DNA from: Zhongshania antarctica
GTDB taxonomy: Bacteria; Pseudomonadota; Gammaproteobacteria; Pseudomonadales; Spongiibacteraceae
Direction: 5' to 3'
NCBI RefSeq assembly: GCF_014202945.1
Contig: NZ_JACHHW010000001.1
Coordinates: 124,001 to 188,000 of the forward strand
DNA: 64,000 nucleotides
Numbering within the stretch: the stretch's first letter is position 1; every line of letters begins with the position of its first letter. The notes below the pieces were generated by a model. It saw nothing but the letters and a program-made list of their open reading frames with translations. It was not told the origin of the DNA and did no database searches. Shown one piece after another: positions 54,020 to 63,224 of this stretch. Position numbers and translations under genes: made by a program.

Positions 54020-55243
54020 TTAAACAGCGTAGCGATCTATAATTTGTTTGCCCAAGGCCATTTGATGCACCTGATCTGGGCCGTCGGCCTGGCGACACCA
54101 ACGCGCGTAATTAAACGCTTCAGCCATAAAGTAATCTTCAGTTAAGCCGCCGGCGCCGTGCAACTGCATGCAGCGATCTATGACATTTTGCACCAGCAGG
54201 GGTACGGTTGTTTTAGTGGCTGCAATCATATCGGTGGTTTGCATTGGCCCCTGTTCGTCGATCTGTTTACAGGTTTTTAAAACCAACAAGCGAGCCATTT
54301 CAATTTCGGAAAAGCTCTTAGAAATTTCCTCGCGCACCGATTGATGTTTGCTCAGAGGCTTACCAAAGGTAGTCCGTGACACCGCGCGCTGGCAAGCCAG
54401 CTCTAAGGAGCGCTGCGCCGCGCCAATCAAACGCATGCAGTGGTGCATACGGCCAGGGGCCAAACGTCCTTGCGCGATTTCAAAGCCACGACCTTCGCCC
54501 AGCAAAATATTTTCCAGCGGCACCCGCACATTTTCAAATACAATTTCTGCATGACCAATGGGCGCATCGTCGTAACCCAAGGTGCTCAGCGGGCGAATAA
54601 TTGACAATCCCGGTGTACCCTTGGGCACCAATACCTGACTCTGCTGCTTATGACGGTTAGCATTATCTGGATCAGACTTGCCCATCACGATAAAAATTGC
54701 AGTGCGCTCATTCATTGCGCCGGTAATAAACCACTTACGCCCGTTCAGCACCCACTCATCGCCGTCTTTTACAATGCTAAGTTCAATATTGGTAGCATCG
54801 CTGGACGCAACCTGAGGCTCGGTCATTGCGTAAGAAGAGCGAATATCGCCATTGAGTAAGGGTGTTAACCACTGTTCGCGTTGCGCGTCAGTGGCGTATT
54901 TCATAAAGACTTCCATATTGCCGGTGTCGGGCGCATTGCAATTAAAAACTTCTGGCGACCAAATAACTCGACCCATTACTTCCGCGAGCGGCGCGTAGTC
55001 AGTAAAGCTTAAACCACCGTGCTCGCAGTACTCCGAGAATTCCTCGGGGCAAAATAAATTCCACAAACCTGCCGCCTTGGCTTTTAGCTTGAGTTCGTCC
55101 ATTAAAGGTAAAATACCAAAGCGATTCTCGGCGCTGTGCAACTGCTCGGCATAGGCTTTTTCGTTTGGATAAATATGCTCATCCATAAAGGCAGTTAATT
55201 TTGCCAGTAACTGCTGACCTTTTTCGCTCTGACTCAAATCCAT
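54020..55243 (-). CDS. Acyl-CoA dehydrogenase (ACAD10/11-like)
   Basis: 407 residues. FAD/acyl-binding motifs are YAMTEPQVASSDATNIE, WFITGAMNERTAIFIVMGK, and LHGAGGLTEDYFMAEAF near the C-terminus. The catalytic Glu in the final segment is not obvious by eye. Immediately upstream of the kinase-like gene by 9 nt. The pair mirrors the two domains of ACAD10/11, which convert 4-hydroxyacyl-CoA to enoyl-CoA. Confidence 0.92.
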   Translation of the reverse strand: MDLSQSEKGQQLLAKLTAFMDEHIYPNEKAYAEQLHSAENRFGILPLMDELKLKAKAAGLWNLFCPEEFSEYCEHGGLSFTDYAPLAEVMGRVIWSPEVFNCNAPDTGNMEVFMKYATDAQREQWLTPLLNGDIRSSYAMTEPQVASSDATNIELSIVKDGDEWVLNGRKWFITGAMNERTAIFIVMGKSDPDNANRHKQQSQVLVPKGTPGLSIIRPLSTLGYDDAPIGHAEIVFENVRVPLENILLGEGRGFEIAQGRLAPGRMHHCMRLIGAAQRSLELACQRAVSRTTFGKPLSKHQSVREEISKSFSEIEMARLLVLKTCKQIDEQGPMQTTDMIAATKTTVPLLVQNVIDRCMQLHGAGGLTEDYFMAEAFNYARWCRQADGPDQVHQMALGKQIIDRYAV

Positions 55244-55268
55244 TATCGTATCCTCTATTTAATATGTA

Positions 55269-55940
55269 TTAGGTGTAACTGATTAATTGCTGGTGGCCCG
55301 CTAAATGGGGCACTGCGTTAAACGTATTTAAATGAAACTGCTCGCCCTTGGTGAAATAGCGAGTAATACCGGAGTTCTTGGCCTGCAAATTTAAATTCAC
55401 CATGGTCTCTACATCGACTTTAAGTGCTTCACGTAAAACAGCGCTAACAGGCCCGCCCGAGGTCACCACTAAAACGCGACCCTTGGCGGCCGCGAGGCTA
55501 GTCATGGTACCGCGCACCCGGCTTTCAAAATTAGCCCAGGTCTCTGTAACGTCGCTTAGTTCACCACGGCTCCAAGCCATTAACGCAAGGCGCAGGGTGC
55601 GATAAAAAATCCGGGGATCACTGTGGTCAATTTTTTGCTTAACATTTGACAAATAAGCAGCGATTAAACTGTGAAAATCGTATTCGTTCAGCCCCGGCAA
55701 GACCTGCGCATCAGGCATAGCAATGGCAGGCGAGGACTGGGCAACGACATCACGAATTCCCGCTAAGGTTTCTCTATGCCGGCGCATCGTGCCAGTAAAA
55801 ACCGTATCAAAACCTGCCTCCGCAGCGCTAAAGTACTCACCAAGCAAACGGGCCTGCTCCCAGCCAATATCAGTTAAACGATCGTAATCGTCGCTGGCAA
55901 AAGCCGCCTGACCATGCCGAACCATTACTACTTCAGTCAT
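55269..55940 (-). CDS. Histidine phosphatase superfamily protein (phosphoglycerate-mutase-like)
   Basis: 223 residues. The RHG motif is MVRHGQAAF. A second catalytic His region is not plain; TSGGPVSAVLREAL occupies that position. First gene of the leftward acyl-CoA operon, divergent from the LysR gene across 111 nt. It might dephosphorylate a metabolite of the kinase-like protein, but the substrate is unknown. Confidence 0.82.
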   Translation of the reverse strand: MTEVVMVRHGQAAFASDDYDRLTDIGWEQARLLGEYFSAAEAGFDTVFTGTMRRHRETLAGIRDVVAQSSPAIAMPDAQVLPGLNEYDFHSLIAAYLSNVKQKIDHSDPRIFYRTLRLALMAWSRGELSDVTETWANFESRVRGTMTSLAAAKGRVLVVTSGGPVSAVLREALKVDVETMVNLNLQAKNSGITRYFTKGEQFHLNTFNAVPHLAGHQQLISYT

Positions 55941-56009
55941 AACTCGCTCTCATCTCTAACAAGAGCCAGATCATACTCAAACCAAATTCATTATTGAAAT
56001 TGATTATCC

Positions 56010-56022
56010 TTATGAATCATAA
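56010..56022. promoter_or_regulatory. Palindrome TTATGA-A-TCATAA, LysR-type T-N11-A site
   Basis: A perfect 13-nt palindrome fitting the T-N11-A pattern, in the 111-nt gap between the LysR gene (start 56052) and the divergent phosphatase operon. It is the expected position for LysR autoregulation and control of that operon. Confidence 0.5.
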
Positions 56023-56051
56023 TAAGTATTATTTATAGTGGAATCGTCAAA

Positions 56052-56954
56052 ATGAGTGCCGCCAAGATCGATCTAAATCTATTTGTGGTCTTCGATGCTA
56101 TTTATTCTCATCAAAGCCTGACCCGAGCTGCAGGCGTATTACACGTGACCCAACCGGCTGTAAGCAGCTCTTTAGCGAAATTGCGCGCCGTGTTCGACGA
56201 CCCACTTTTTGTGCGCACACCCAGTGGCATGACCCCCACGCCACTAGCACGCCAATTAATAATGACCGTCAGGGACGCCTTAAAGAACCTCGATAACTGC
56301 GTCACCACGCGAATTGCTTTTGCCCCCGCCAAGAGCACGCGAACATTCCGCATTCACGCCACGGAGAATGCGGAACTCCTGCTATTGCCAAAATTACTCA
56401 GCCAGCTCGCCACACAAGCGCCGGCGTGTAATCTCGAAGTGGTATTTATGGACCGCAGGGAAGTCCCTTTTGAATTGGCCAGTGGCAATATCGATCTCGC
56501 AATTGATGCCCCTCTGCTCAGTCATCCTGAGTTAATAAGCCAAGTCCTATACGCCGATGAATACTGCTGCGTTATGCGTAAGGGCCATGCTTTAAGTAGA
56601 GAACAGCTTAGCCTCAAGGGGTTTATCGACAGCCGACACATACATGTATCCAGTCGCCTAAGCGGCTCTGGGCATATTGATCTCGCCCTGCGCTCTATCG
56701 GCGAGCAACGACGAATTGCCCTGCGGTTGCAGCACTACGCCGCGCTGCCGGCACTGCTGAATCGATCCGATTTTATCGCGGCCATTCCCAGCAGTATCGC
56801 GACGCACTGGCAGCTCCCGAGTCAGCCACTGCCATTTGCCGCGCCTAAATTAGAACTACGCTTATTTCACCACAAAAGCGTTAGCCACGACCCCGCGTTA
56901 CTTTGGCTAGGTGGGTTACTTCGCCAAGTTCAGACTAGGGATGGCGCCGTTTAA
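56052..56954 (+). CDS. LysR-family transcriptional regulator
   Basis: 300 residues. The N-terminal HTH has NLFVVFDAIYSHQSLTRAAG and VTQPAVSSSLAKLRAVFDDP. The effector domain follows with LEVVFMDRREVPFELASGNI. The first 60 residues are the typical NodD/LysR form. Divergent from the phosphatase operon, with a T-N11-A palindrome between. The 3' end overlaps the end of the HerA-like pseudogene by 4 nt. Confidence 0.92.
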   Translation: MSAAKIDLNLFVVFDAIYSHQSLTRAAGVLHVTQPAVSSSLAKLRAVFDDPLFVRTPSGMTPTPLARQLIMTVRDALKNLDNCVTTRIAFAPAKSTRTFRIHATENAELLLLPKLLSQLATQAPACNLEVVFMDRREVPFELASGNIDLAIDAPLLSHPELISQVLYADEYCCVMRKGHALSREQLSLKGFIDSRHIHVSSRLSGSGHIDLALRSIGEQRRIALRLQHYAALPALLNRSDFIAAIPSSIATHWQLPSQPLPFAAPKLELRLFHHKSVSHDPALLWLGGLLRQVQTRDGAV

Positions 56955-58387
56955 AAAGCTGGCTCGGTGAAACCATCTGAAGCCTGCCAGTAGGGTCGCC
57001 ACAGCAAACCCAGCGCAGGCACATAAATATTACTCGCTGAAGCGCGGATGACAACTTCCTCTAATTCTTCCCGCGGGCTATCCCACTGTTCAGCCATCGC
57101 CGCGAGTTCTGTTTGTAGAGCGTGCTCTAACTCTGCAACTTGGGAACGCAGAGCCTCGGCATTTCCGACATCTTGGCTTCCTTTGCGAATGCGATTAGCC
57201 TTGCTCATCGCCGAGCCCGCCCGACGAGCTGTACTCGATTTTCGGCCGCCGCCAAACAAGGCGCTGCCAATAGACATCACCGTGTCTACCTTCTGTTGAC
57301 TGGCCTGAGATTGTTCACGCTAAGTCACCTGCTCTGCTTTGCGCAGGCGCTCCTCCAAACGTTGAACCTTAGTCTCGTATTTATTGCGCGACTTCCCGGC
57401 GCTAAGATCGCGCTGTTCATTGGCCGCGGTTTGCAAACGAATTCAGAAAGCCTCCTTCAGTCTCCCCTACCTCAGAGCTTAGCTTCATCCCAGCGCTGCG
57501 ATACAGTATTAAGGTGTGATCCGTCCGAATGTGGCGTTTGAATTGTTTCTCCCATTGCCTATAATTTTTACCGAGCGCCAAATTGGCCGGCGGCACGCGG
57601 TAGCCTGCCGCCTTGTCACCCTCGCTTTTTAAACTATTAACCTCAATTGCTAGCCTTTAAGCGTCCTGCCACGCAACATCCATTTCGCTATCGTCCAACT
57701 CTACACTCAAAACGTATTTTTCAAGACGCTCAACTTTATGGGTTTTACTACTAAACAATACCTCCGCAGCAACGACCAAACAGACGTCATAACACAGCCT
57801 CGAATCTTGTTCGGGCGCCGCAATAGTCGCGGCGAGGTAATACTGAGGAATATCTGACTCTATACTACTAGGTTGCTGCGCCAATACTGCCGATTGCGAC
57901 TTCGTCACCGGTGCGCGGTGAATGTCTTGTCAGCTACAGACGCAAGATGTGAATTACTCTGCACAAACGCTGTGCTGTGCTCCCTAGCCTTTTGCTCCGT
58001 TAAGCGCTTAATTTTCTCGCGAGTCAGCGGCCCCGCGAAATAACTCATCACGCAACGGGTAGTAAAGATTTCCAAGTGGCTGTGTGCGTGTACGTAATGC
58101 ACTAATAATTGGCGCTGACCGAGGCCAGCCAAGACTTTTTCCAACCCGCCCTTTTCAAATGCCTCCGCCCCCGTTGCAGCACCCAACAACCCTTCCAGCA
58201 CCCGCTGTTTGTCACGATCGGTTTGCAAGCGGCCAATAAGCCAGGTTCCGGTATTTGACAGTCCTTTGTAATCCAAATCCACGGGATTCTGGGTGCTCAA
58301 CACCACACCCAAACCAAAGGCCCGCGACTGCGTCCTCCCGAACTGCTTATTTTTCGGCCTAGATAAAATGCGCCTAGTTTTTCGCAA
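56951..58387 (-). pseudogene. Decayed HerA/DUF87-like ATP-binding protein, N-terminal half missing
   Basis: Three frame fragments on the minus strand join into one protein. 58387-57908 has QSRAFGLGVVLSTQNPVDLD, the HerA-like Walker B neighbourhood. 57908-57660 follows with SIESDIPQYYLA and so on; after a TAA at 57659 the same frame continues as RLAIEVNSLKSEGDK...YRQWEKQF. A 1-nt insertion near 57445 (FRIRLQTAAN expected) shifts frame. A TAG at 57322 (Q to stop) interrupts KAEQVT*REQSQASQQK. The C-terminus ALGLLWRPYWQ ends at 56951. The first 400 or so residues with Walker A are absent. At least four lesions make this a pseudogene. The full gene normally encodes an ATPase of unclear DNA-linked role. 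Confidence 0.82.
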
Positions 58388-58606
58388 GCATTAACATGCT
58401 TCGCCTGTCGCCATGAGCTACACCATAAATATCCATTTACCCGAGCACAGCCATGAGCACTAAATAACGCAGGGCTGATTTACAAAGTAGTTGGCATTTG
58501 GACTAGGTACAAGCCGTGGTTAGCAGTGATGCATATTGTCAGAACGCTTAGCATTAAACACAATGTCACTATTTTTATAGCCTAAAAAGCACTACGGATA
58601 CTGGCA

Positions 58607-59752
58607 TCAATTTAATATTTGCTGACTCATTCTATAGCGGCCAGGTGCCTGACCAAACCAGCGCTTAAAGGCTTTTTGAAAAGCACTTTGATCACTGAAG
58701 CCCAACTCGGCCGAAATATCTAACAAGCCCATTTCACTGTCACTGATAAGTTTTTTAGACTGTTGCTTGCGCGCGTCATCGACTAAGCCTTTGAAATTGG
58801 TTTCAGTATTATTAAGCCGGCGCTGCAGTGTCCTAGAGGCCAAGCCTAGCTCAGCTGCCACATCTTCCAATTTGGGCACGCCCTCCGACAACTGACGAAT
58901 AATACACTCCAAGACCTCTTTAACAATGCGATCTTCCATTTGTAAATTGGCTAATTCAGCGCGTGCGGCCTGCACCAACGAAATGTGAATCGCGGTATGT
59001 GGAAAACGAGTCGGCCGATCAAGGAAATGATTATCAAAAACAACGCAATTGGTACTGCTATTGTAGTGGACCGGGGCTTCAATTATCGCTTCGATTTCCT
59101 TGCAGCTATCCGGCCCACAATGATTAAAATGAATTTCTCGCTTACTACACCAACGATCGAGAATTGGCTTATTCACGTGATACCAGCTGGTAAAAAAGAA
59201 CTCAACTAGCTGCCTAGAGGCTTGCTGACGCGGGGGTACTACCCAGCTTAAACACGCTAAATTTTCGTCTAAAACCGAATACTCAACATCGCCGTGGTCA
59301 ATTAATAGCCTTGAGAAATCCACCACCGCATGCACGGCTTCACGCGTACTTGGCGCACTCATCCCTAGGTAACTCACCATACCCCAGGCTTCCTTAGAAC
59401 TATGGGCTCCGGCGTGGGCGCCTAAATAAGGATCGTCAAGCAACTGGCTACCAGCATCGAGCATCATTTCAAATAAGCGCAAGGGAAAGCGACCGTGCTC
59501 GGTAATATGCTCCTCTGGCTTCAGTCGCATAATGGCGTGTAATTGGCTAGGGCGAACACCCTGACTGCTCAGATAAGCCAATAAACTGTCTAAGTATTCG
59601 ACGCAAACCGTAGGTAATCGCAAAACTGTACCCTCATTATTTATATAATTTTTAGAGTCCGGCAGATAGCCAGCGGCTCGCTTCAGGGCCGCAGTCATAG
59701 AGTAACAAGATTTAAGGGCGACAAACCCGCGACCAGTATCATTACCGGCCAT
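58607..59752 (-). CDS. AraC-family regulator (OruR type)
   Basis: 381 residues if started at 59752; no clear ribosome site there, so a later Met (59698) is possible. The N-terminal domain has DPYLGAHAGAHSSKEAWGMVSYLGMSAPSTREAV. The C-terminal HTH has ASRTLQRRLNNTETNFKGLV and GFSDQSAFQKAFKRWFGQAPGRYR. It is divergent, across 43 nt, from another AraC-family gene. Confidence 0.85.
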   Translation of the reverse strand: MAGNDTGRGFVALKSCYSMTAALKRAAGYLPDSKNYINNEGTVLRLPTVCVEYLDSLLAYLSSQGVRPSQLHAIMRLKPEEHITEHGRFPLRLFEMMLDAGSQLLDDPYLGAHAGAHSSKEAWGMVSYLGMSAPSTREAVHAVVDFSRLLIDHGDVEYSVLDENLACLSWVVPPRQQASRQLVEFFFTSWYHVNKPILDRWCSKREIHFNHCGPDSCKEIEAIIEAPVHYNSSTNCVVFDNHFLDRPTRFPHTAIHISLVQAARAELANLQMEDRIVKEVLECIIRQLSEGVPKLEDVAAELGLASRTLQRRLNNTETNFKGLVDDARKQQSKKLISDSEMGLLDISAELGFSDQSAFQKAFKRWFGQAPGRYRMSQQILN

Positions 59753-59795
59753 ATTTTATTATCATTATCGTCCACAGCTACCCAGGTATCCAATA

Positions 59796-60836
59796 ATGCA
59801 ATTGTTCGAACTAGAACATATGGGCCGGCGTCGCCTAGCTACCTTAATGGAATTGCTGAAATCTGGCCACCCGGAAATTAACCGTGACGACTTAGCGGTG
59901 AGACATGGTATCGCTCGCGACTGGAGCCGAGCGAGCAACGACAACAGCATGTGGGCCTTTTTACACGCTTTACGGGAGCTAAAAACCGGCCCTATTCCCG
60001 ATTTAGCGCTGCGAATCGGCGATCGCGCGCAACTCACTGACGCTGGGCTATTGGGTTACGCCGTACTGACCTCGCCGACGATCATGCATGCATCAAAACT
60101 CACCAGTCACGCACTGAACAGTTCTCATTATTTAGTGAGAACGCGGCTCTCATTGAATGAAGAGCTAGGTCGGGTAGTGTTTTCTGTCGTTAACGAAGCC
60201 CGGGAGTTTCGCCAAGAATTATTTGAAATGAGTTTATTGGCGGTGTGGCGCTGTACTCAGGTGATCCTACCCAGCGGCCGGGGCGCGATTCCCCTGTACG
60301 TAACGTTCAATTATCCCGCGCCGCCCCATGCCGACCAATACCGCGCGCTCTTCGGCTGCCCAGTAGAGTTTGACCAAGCGCACACTGTTCTCGCGTGGCC
60401 ACTAGCGTGGATGCACGCCCCGATTCCCACAGGCAGTGCAGACTTAATGCGGCAATGCGCCTCTGAATTGGAGCAGGTGCTAGGCGAGGGTTACCGTGGC
60501 AACAGTATTGTCGCTCGGGTAAAACGGAACTTAGTCGAACATCCGCAAAGCTGTAACTTCTCCTTAGAAGGCACGGCGCAACTGCTCAAGATCCACCCCC
60601 GCAGCCTGCGCCGCTATTTGGCCGAATCCAATACTAATTTTCGGCACGTCTGCTTAACGGTCCGAATGGAGTTGGCTCAGCAATATTTGCGTCATACCAA
60701 TATGCCCTTAAAAGCGATCGCCTACCAACTCAGCTACCGCCATGCCAATAATTTTAATCGTGCCTATAGTGACTATTACGGTGAGCCGCCCAACGAGCTG
60801 CGTCAACGCCATCAAGCGGCGTCGACGGTTAGCTGA
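59796..60836 (+). CDS. AraC-family regulator (OruR type), second of divergent pair
   Basis: 346 residues, AGG before the ATG. The N-terminal arabinose-binding-like domain has IPDLALRIGDRAQLTDAGLLGYAVLTSPTIMHA. HTH1 has HPRSLRRYLAESNTNFRHV; HTH2, SYRHANNFNRAYSDYYGEPP, deviates from the GFxxxSxFxRxFK pattern of its paralogues (Tyr and Ala-Asn-Asn). The 3' end overlaps the convergent acyl-CoA dehydrogenase gene by 25 nt. Confidence 0.85.
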   Translation: MQLFELEHMGRRRLATLMELLKSGHPEINRDDLAVRHGIARDWSRASNDNSMWAFLHALRELKTGPIPDLALRIGDRAQLTDAGLLGYAVLTSPTIMHASKLTSHALNSSHYLVRTRLSLNEELGRVVFSVVNEAREFRQELFEMSLLAVWRCTQVILPSGRGAIPLYVTFNYPAPPHADQYRALFGCPVEFDQAHTVLAWPLAWMHAPIPTGSADLMRQCASELEQVLGEGYRGNSIVARVKRNLVEHPQSCNFSLEGTAQLLKIHPRSLRRYLAESNTNFRHVCLTVRMELAQQYLRHTNMPLKAIAYQLSYRHANNFNRAYSDYYGEPPNELRQRHQAASTVS

Positions 60837-61951
60837 GTTTGTCGCTGCGCCAAATAATTTAGCTGGTAATCGCGATTACCACACAAAAGGTCTAAGACCG
60901 TTAAGCGCTTAAAATACGCGCCAACGCTAAGTTCTTCGGTCATGCCAATGCCGCCATGTAGCTGCACAGCCTGCTGCCCCACATAGCGGCCAGCACTGCC
61001 TATTTGCGCTTTAAGCATGGCAACACGCTCGCCAAACTCACTGCTGCCTTGGACCTGAAATGCCGCCCACAGCAGTGACCGCGTTTTCTCACAAGCAATC
61101 ATCATGTCGGACAAACGATGCTGCAAGGTTTGAAATGTAGCAATGGGCACACCAAATTGCTGGCGAGTTTTACAGTAGTCCAAACTTAGCGCGAGCAACT
61201 GATCCATTGCCCCGAGGCCATCTGCGGCCATGACCAGCAGCGCCTCATGAAGTGTCTCTTGCAAGGTAGCAGCGGCCTTGCCATCGGAAAACAGGGCTGC
61301 GTCTGCGCTTATTTCGACATTGCAAAACCGTATTTGCCCGGCGCGTTGGCCGTCGGCCAATGTCTGCGCCTGAACGTGTAAGCCGACTGCGTCACAATCA
61401 ATCAAGTAGGCATTGAGGCCGCCATCCTCAGCCACTGCGGTCACAATCAATTTATCCGCCGAGGATGCCCCTAAAACCACACATTTTTCGCCATTTATCA
61501 GCAAATTATCGCCGATGTGGCTCCGCGTGGCGGTGGCGTTGACATCTAATGGGTTTCCGCGACTTGCCCGCTCTTCCCAGGCTAGGCAGAGCTTGAGATC
61601 CCCCGCGACAAGCTTCGGCAATAGCACATTGCTCAGATCACTATTATCCGCTTTAGCTAATAGCCCACCTGCCAGCACGACGGTAGCAATATAGGGCTCC
61701 AAGACTAAGCCCCGGCCAAACTCCTCGGCAATTGCCATTAAAAACCCGCTATCGACACCGAGGCCACCGACATTTTCGGAAAACGGCAAACCAAGCAAGC
61801 CTAACTCAGCAAACTGCTGCCAGTGCTCTTCGCTATAACCCTGTTCGCTTTTACACAGCGCTAAATGGCAATCATAGCCGTATTTATCCTGCACAAACTT
61901 GCGCAGCATATCTTTGAATTGGCTTTGCTCTTCGTTGTATTGATATTGCAT
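60812..61951 (-). CDS. Acyl-CoA dehydrogenase, second of pair
   Basis: 379 residues; GAGGAGACC before the ATG. The C-terminal FAD/substrate region has QLHGGIGMTEELSVGAYFKRLTVLD. The N-terminal half starts QYQYNEEQSQFKDMLRKFVQ. Paired, 18 nt apart, with another acyl-CoA dehydrogenase. Such pairs form alpha2beta2 enzymes in sterol side-chain breakdown (FadE26/27-type). No Glu equivalent to the catalytic base is plain by eye, supporting a non-catalytic partner, but this needs an alignment. Confidence 0.9.
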   Translation of the reverse strand: MQYQYNEEQSQFKDMLRKFVQDKYGYDCHLALCKSEQGYSEEHWQQFAELGLLGLPFSENVGGLGVDSGFLMAIAEEFGRGLVLEPYIATVVLAGGLLAKADNSDLSNVLLPKLVAGDLKLCLAWEERASRGNPLDVNATATRSHIGDNLLINGEKCVVLGASSADKLIVTAVAEDGGLNAYLIDCDAVGLHVQAQTLADGQRAGQIRFCNVEISADAALFSDGKAAATLQETLHEALLVMAADGLGAMDQLLALSLDYCKTRQQFGVPIATFQTLQHRLSDMMIACEKTRSLLWAAFQVQGSSEFGERVAMLKAQIGSAGRYVGQQAVQLHGGIGMTEELSVGAYFKRLTVLDLLCGNRDYQLNYLAQRQTQLTVDAA

Positions 61952-61969
61952 ATGGTCTCCTCGCTGCGC

Positions 61970-63172
61970 CTAGCTAGCCAGTATTGCTTTGGCCAATAGA
62001 CTGCGCTGCACTTCATTTGAACCGGCATAGATGGACGCCGCTCGGGTGTTTAGGTAGTAAGGCATAACGAGCATGTCAGACTCCTCGCCAAAGCCAGCAA
62101 TATCGCTACCCACCGCCAGCGCTGCGGTTTGCAATGGCAGGGCATCTAGGCCGACAATATCCAGCTGCAATTCAGAAAATTTTTGCATCACTTCCGAGCT
62201 AATAATTTTTAACAGCGACGCCATGGGTCCGGGGTTTTCACCGTGTTTTAAATTGGCATTCACACGCTTTTCAGTGTGTTCAACTGCACGAACGTCAATT
62301 TCGAGTTCCGTTAGACGGCGCTGAATATGCACATCATCGGCCACACTGCGCCCGCTATCATCGAGGGCAAGGCTGCTGCGGGCGCGTAATTTTTCTAAGG
62401 CAGGCACTAACCAAGCGCCAAAGCTGCTACCGCCGCGCTCAAACTCAAGCACGTATTTCGCGACATTCCAGCCTTTATTTTCCTCGCCAATGCGATTGCG
62501 CTTAGGCACCCGCACATCACTGAAAAACACCTCACATTGTTCCGGGCAGCCATCTAAACCAACGATGGGCCGCACTTCAATACCGGGGAAATTCATATCG
62601 AGCAATAAAAATGTGATTCCCGCTTGGGGTTTACCGGCGCTACTGGTTCTCACCAATGCGAACATTTTATTGGCGTGATGGCCGTAGGTCGTCCAGGTTT
62701 TTGAGCCATTGAGAATATAGTCATCACCATCGCTGTCCGCTCGGCATTTCAGTGCAGCCAAATCTGAGCCGGCACCTGGTTCGGAGTAACCCTGACACCA
62801 AAAATCCTCCCCCGACAACATCCCCGGCAAAAACTCTTCCTTCTGCTCTTGTGTGCCAAACCCCAATACCGCGGGTCCCACCATCTGTAAATTTTGTGGC
62901 AATAACGGCGGCACGCCACGTCGATTACATTCCTCGGCGAAAATATAGCGCTGTTCAACAGTCCAGCCGGTACCGCCATATTCTAGTGGCCACGTGGGTG
63001 CAACCCAACCTTGGCGAAATAGAATTTTGTGCCATGCCATGGTTTCTTTGAAGGGCGCAAAAACGCTGGTCGTCTTACGTCCGGCCTCAAGAATTTCCTC
63101 GCTTGGCGCCACGTCCAAGAAGGCGCGAATCTCAGCGCGAAATTCAACTGAGTGCTGATCTTCTATTAACAA
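61970..63172 (-). CDS. Acyl-CoA dehydrogenase, first of pair
   Basis: 400 residues from a TTG with AGGGG upstream. Motifs are CQGYSEPGAGSDLAALKCRA (FAD/substrate), TWTTYGHHANKMFALVRTS and the C-terminal ASIYAGSNEVQRSLLAKAI, where an acidic catalytic residue is likely. Upstream of its partner gene; together probably a heteromeric enzyme. The operon continues from the thioesterase-like gene 52 nt upstream. Confidence 0.9.
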   Translation of the reverse strand: MLIEDQHSVEFRAEIRAFLDVAPSEEILEAGRKTTSVFAPFKETMAWHKILFRQGWVAPTWPLEYGGTGWTVEQRYIFAEECNRRGVPPLLPQNLQMVGPAVLGFGTQEQKEEFLPGMLSGEDFWCQGYSEPGAGSDLAALKCRADSDGDDYILNGSKTWTTYGHHANKMFALVRTSSAGKPQAGITFLLLDMNFPGIEVRPIVGLDGCPEQCEVFFSDVRVPKRNRIGEENKGWNVAKYVLEFERGGSSFGAWLVPALEKLRARSSLALDDSGRSVADDVHIQRRLTELEIDVRAVEHTEKRVNANLKHGENPGPMASLLKIISSEVMQKFSELQLDIVGLDALPLQTAALAVGSDIAGFGEESDMLVMPYYLNTRAASIYAGSNEVQRSLLAKAILAS

Positions 63173-63224
63173 AATATAAACCCCTAAATAATAGCTCGTC
63201 GCATCAAACCGACTAAGGTGTTAA

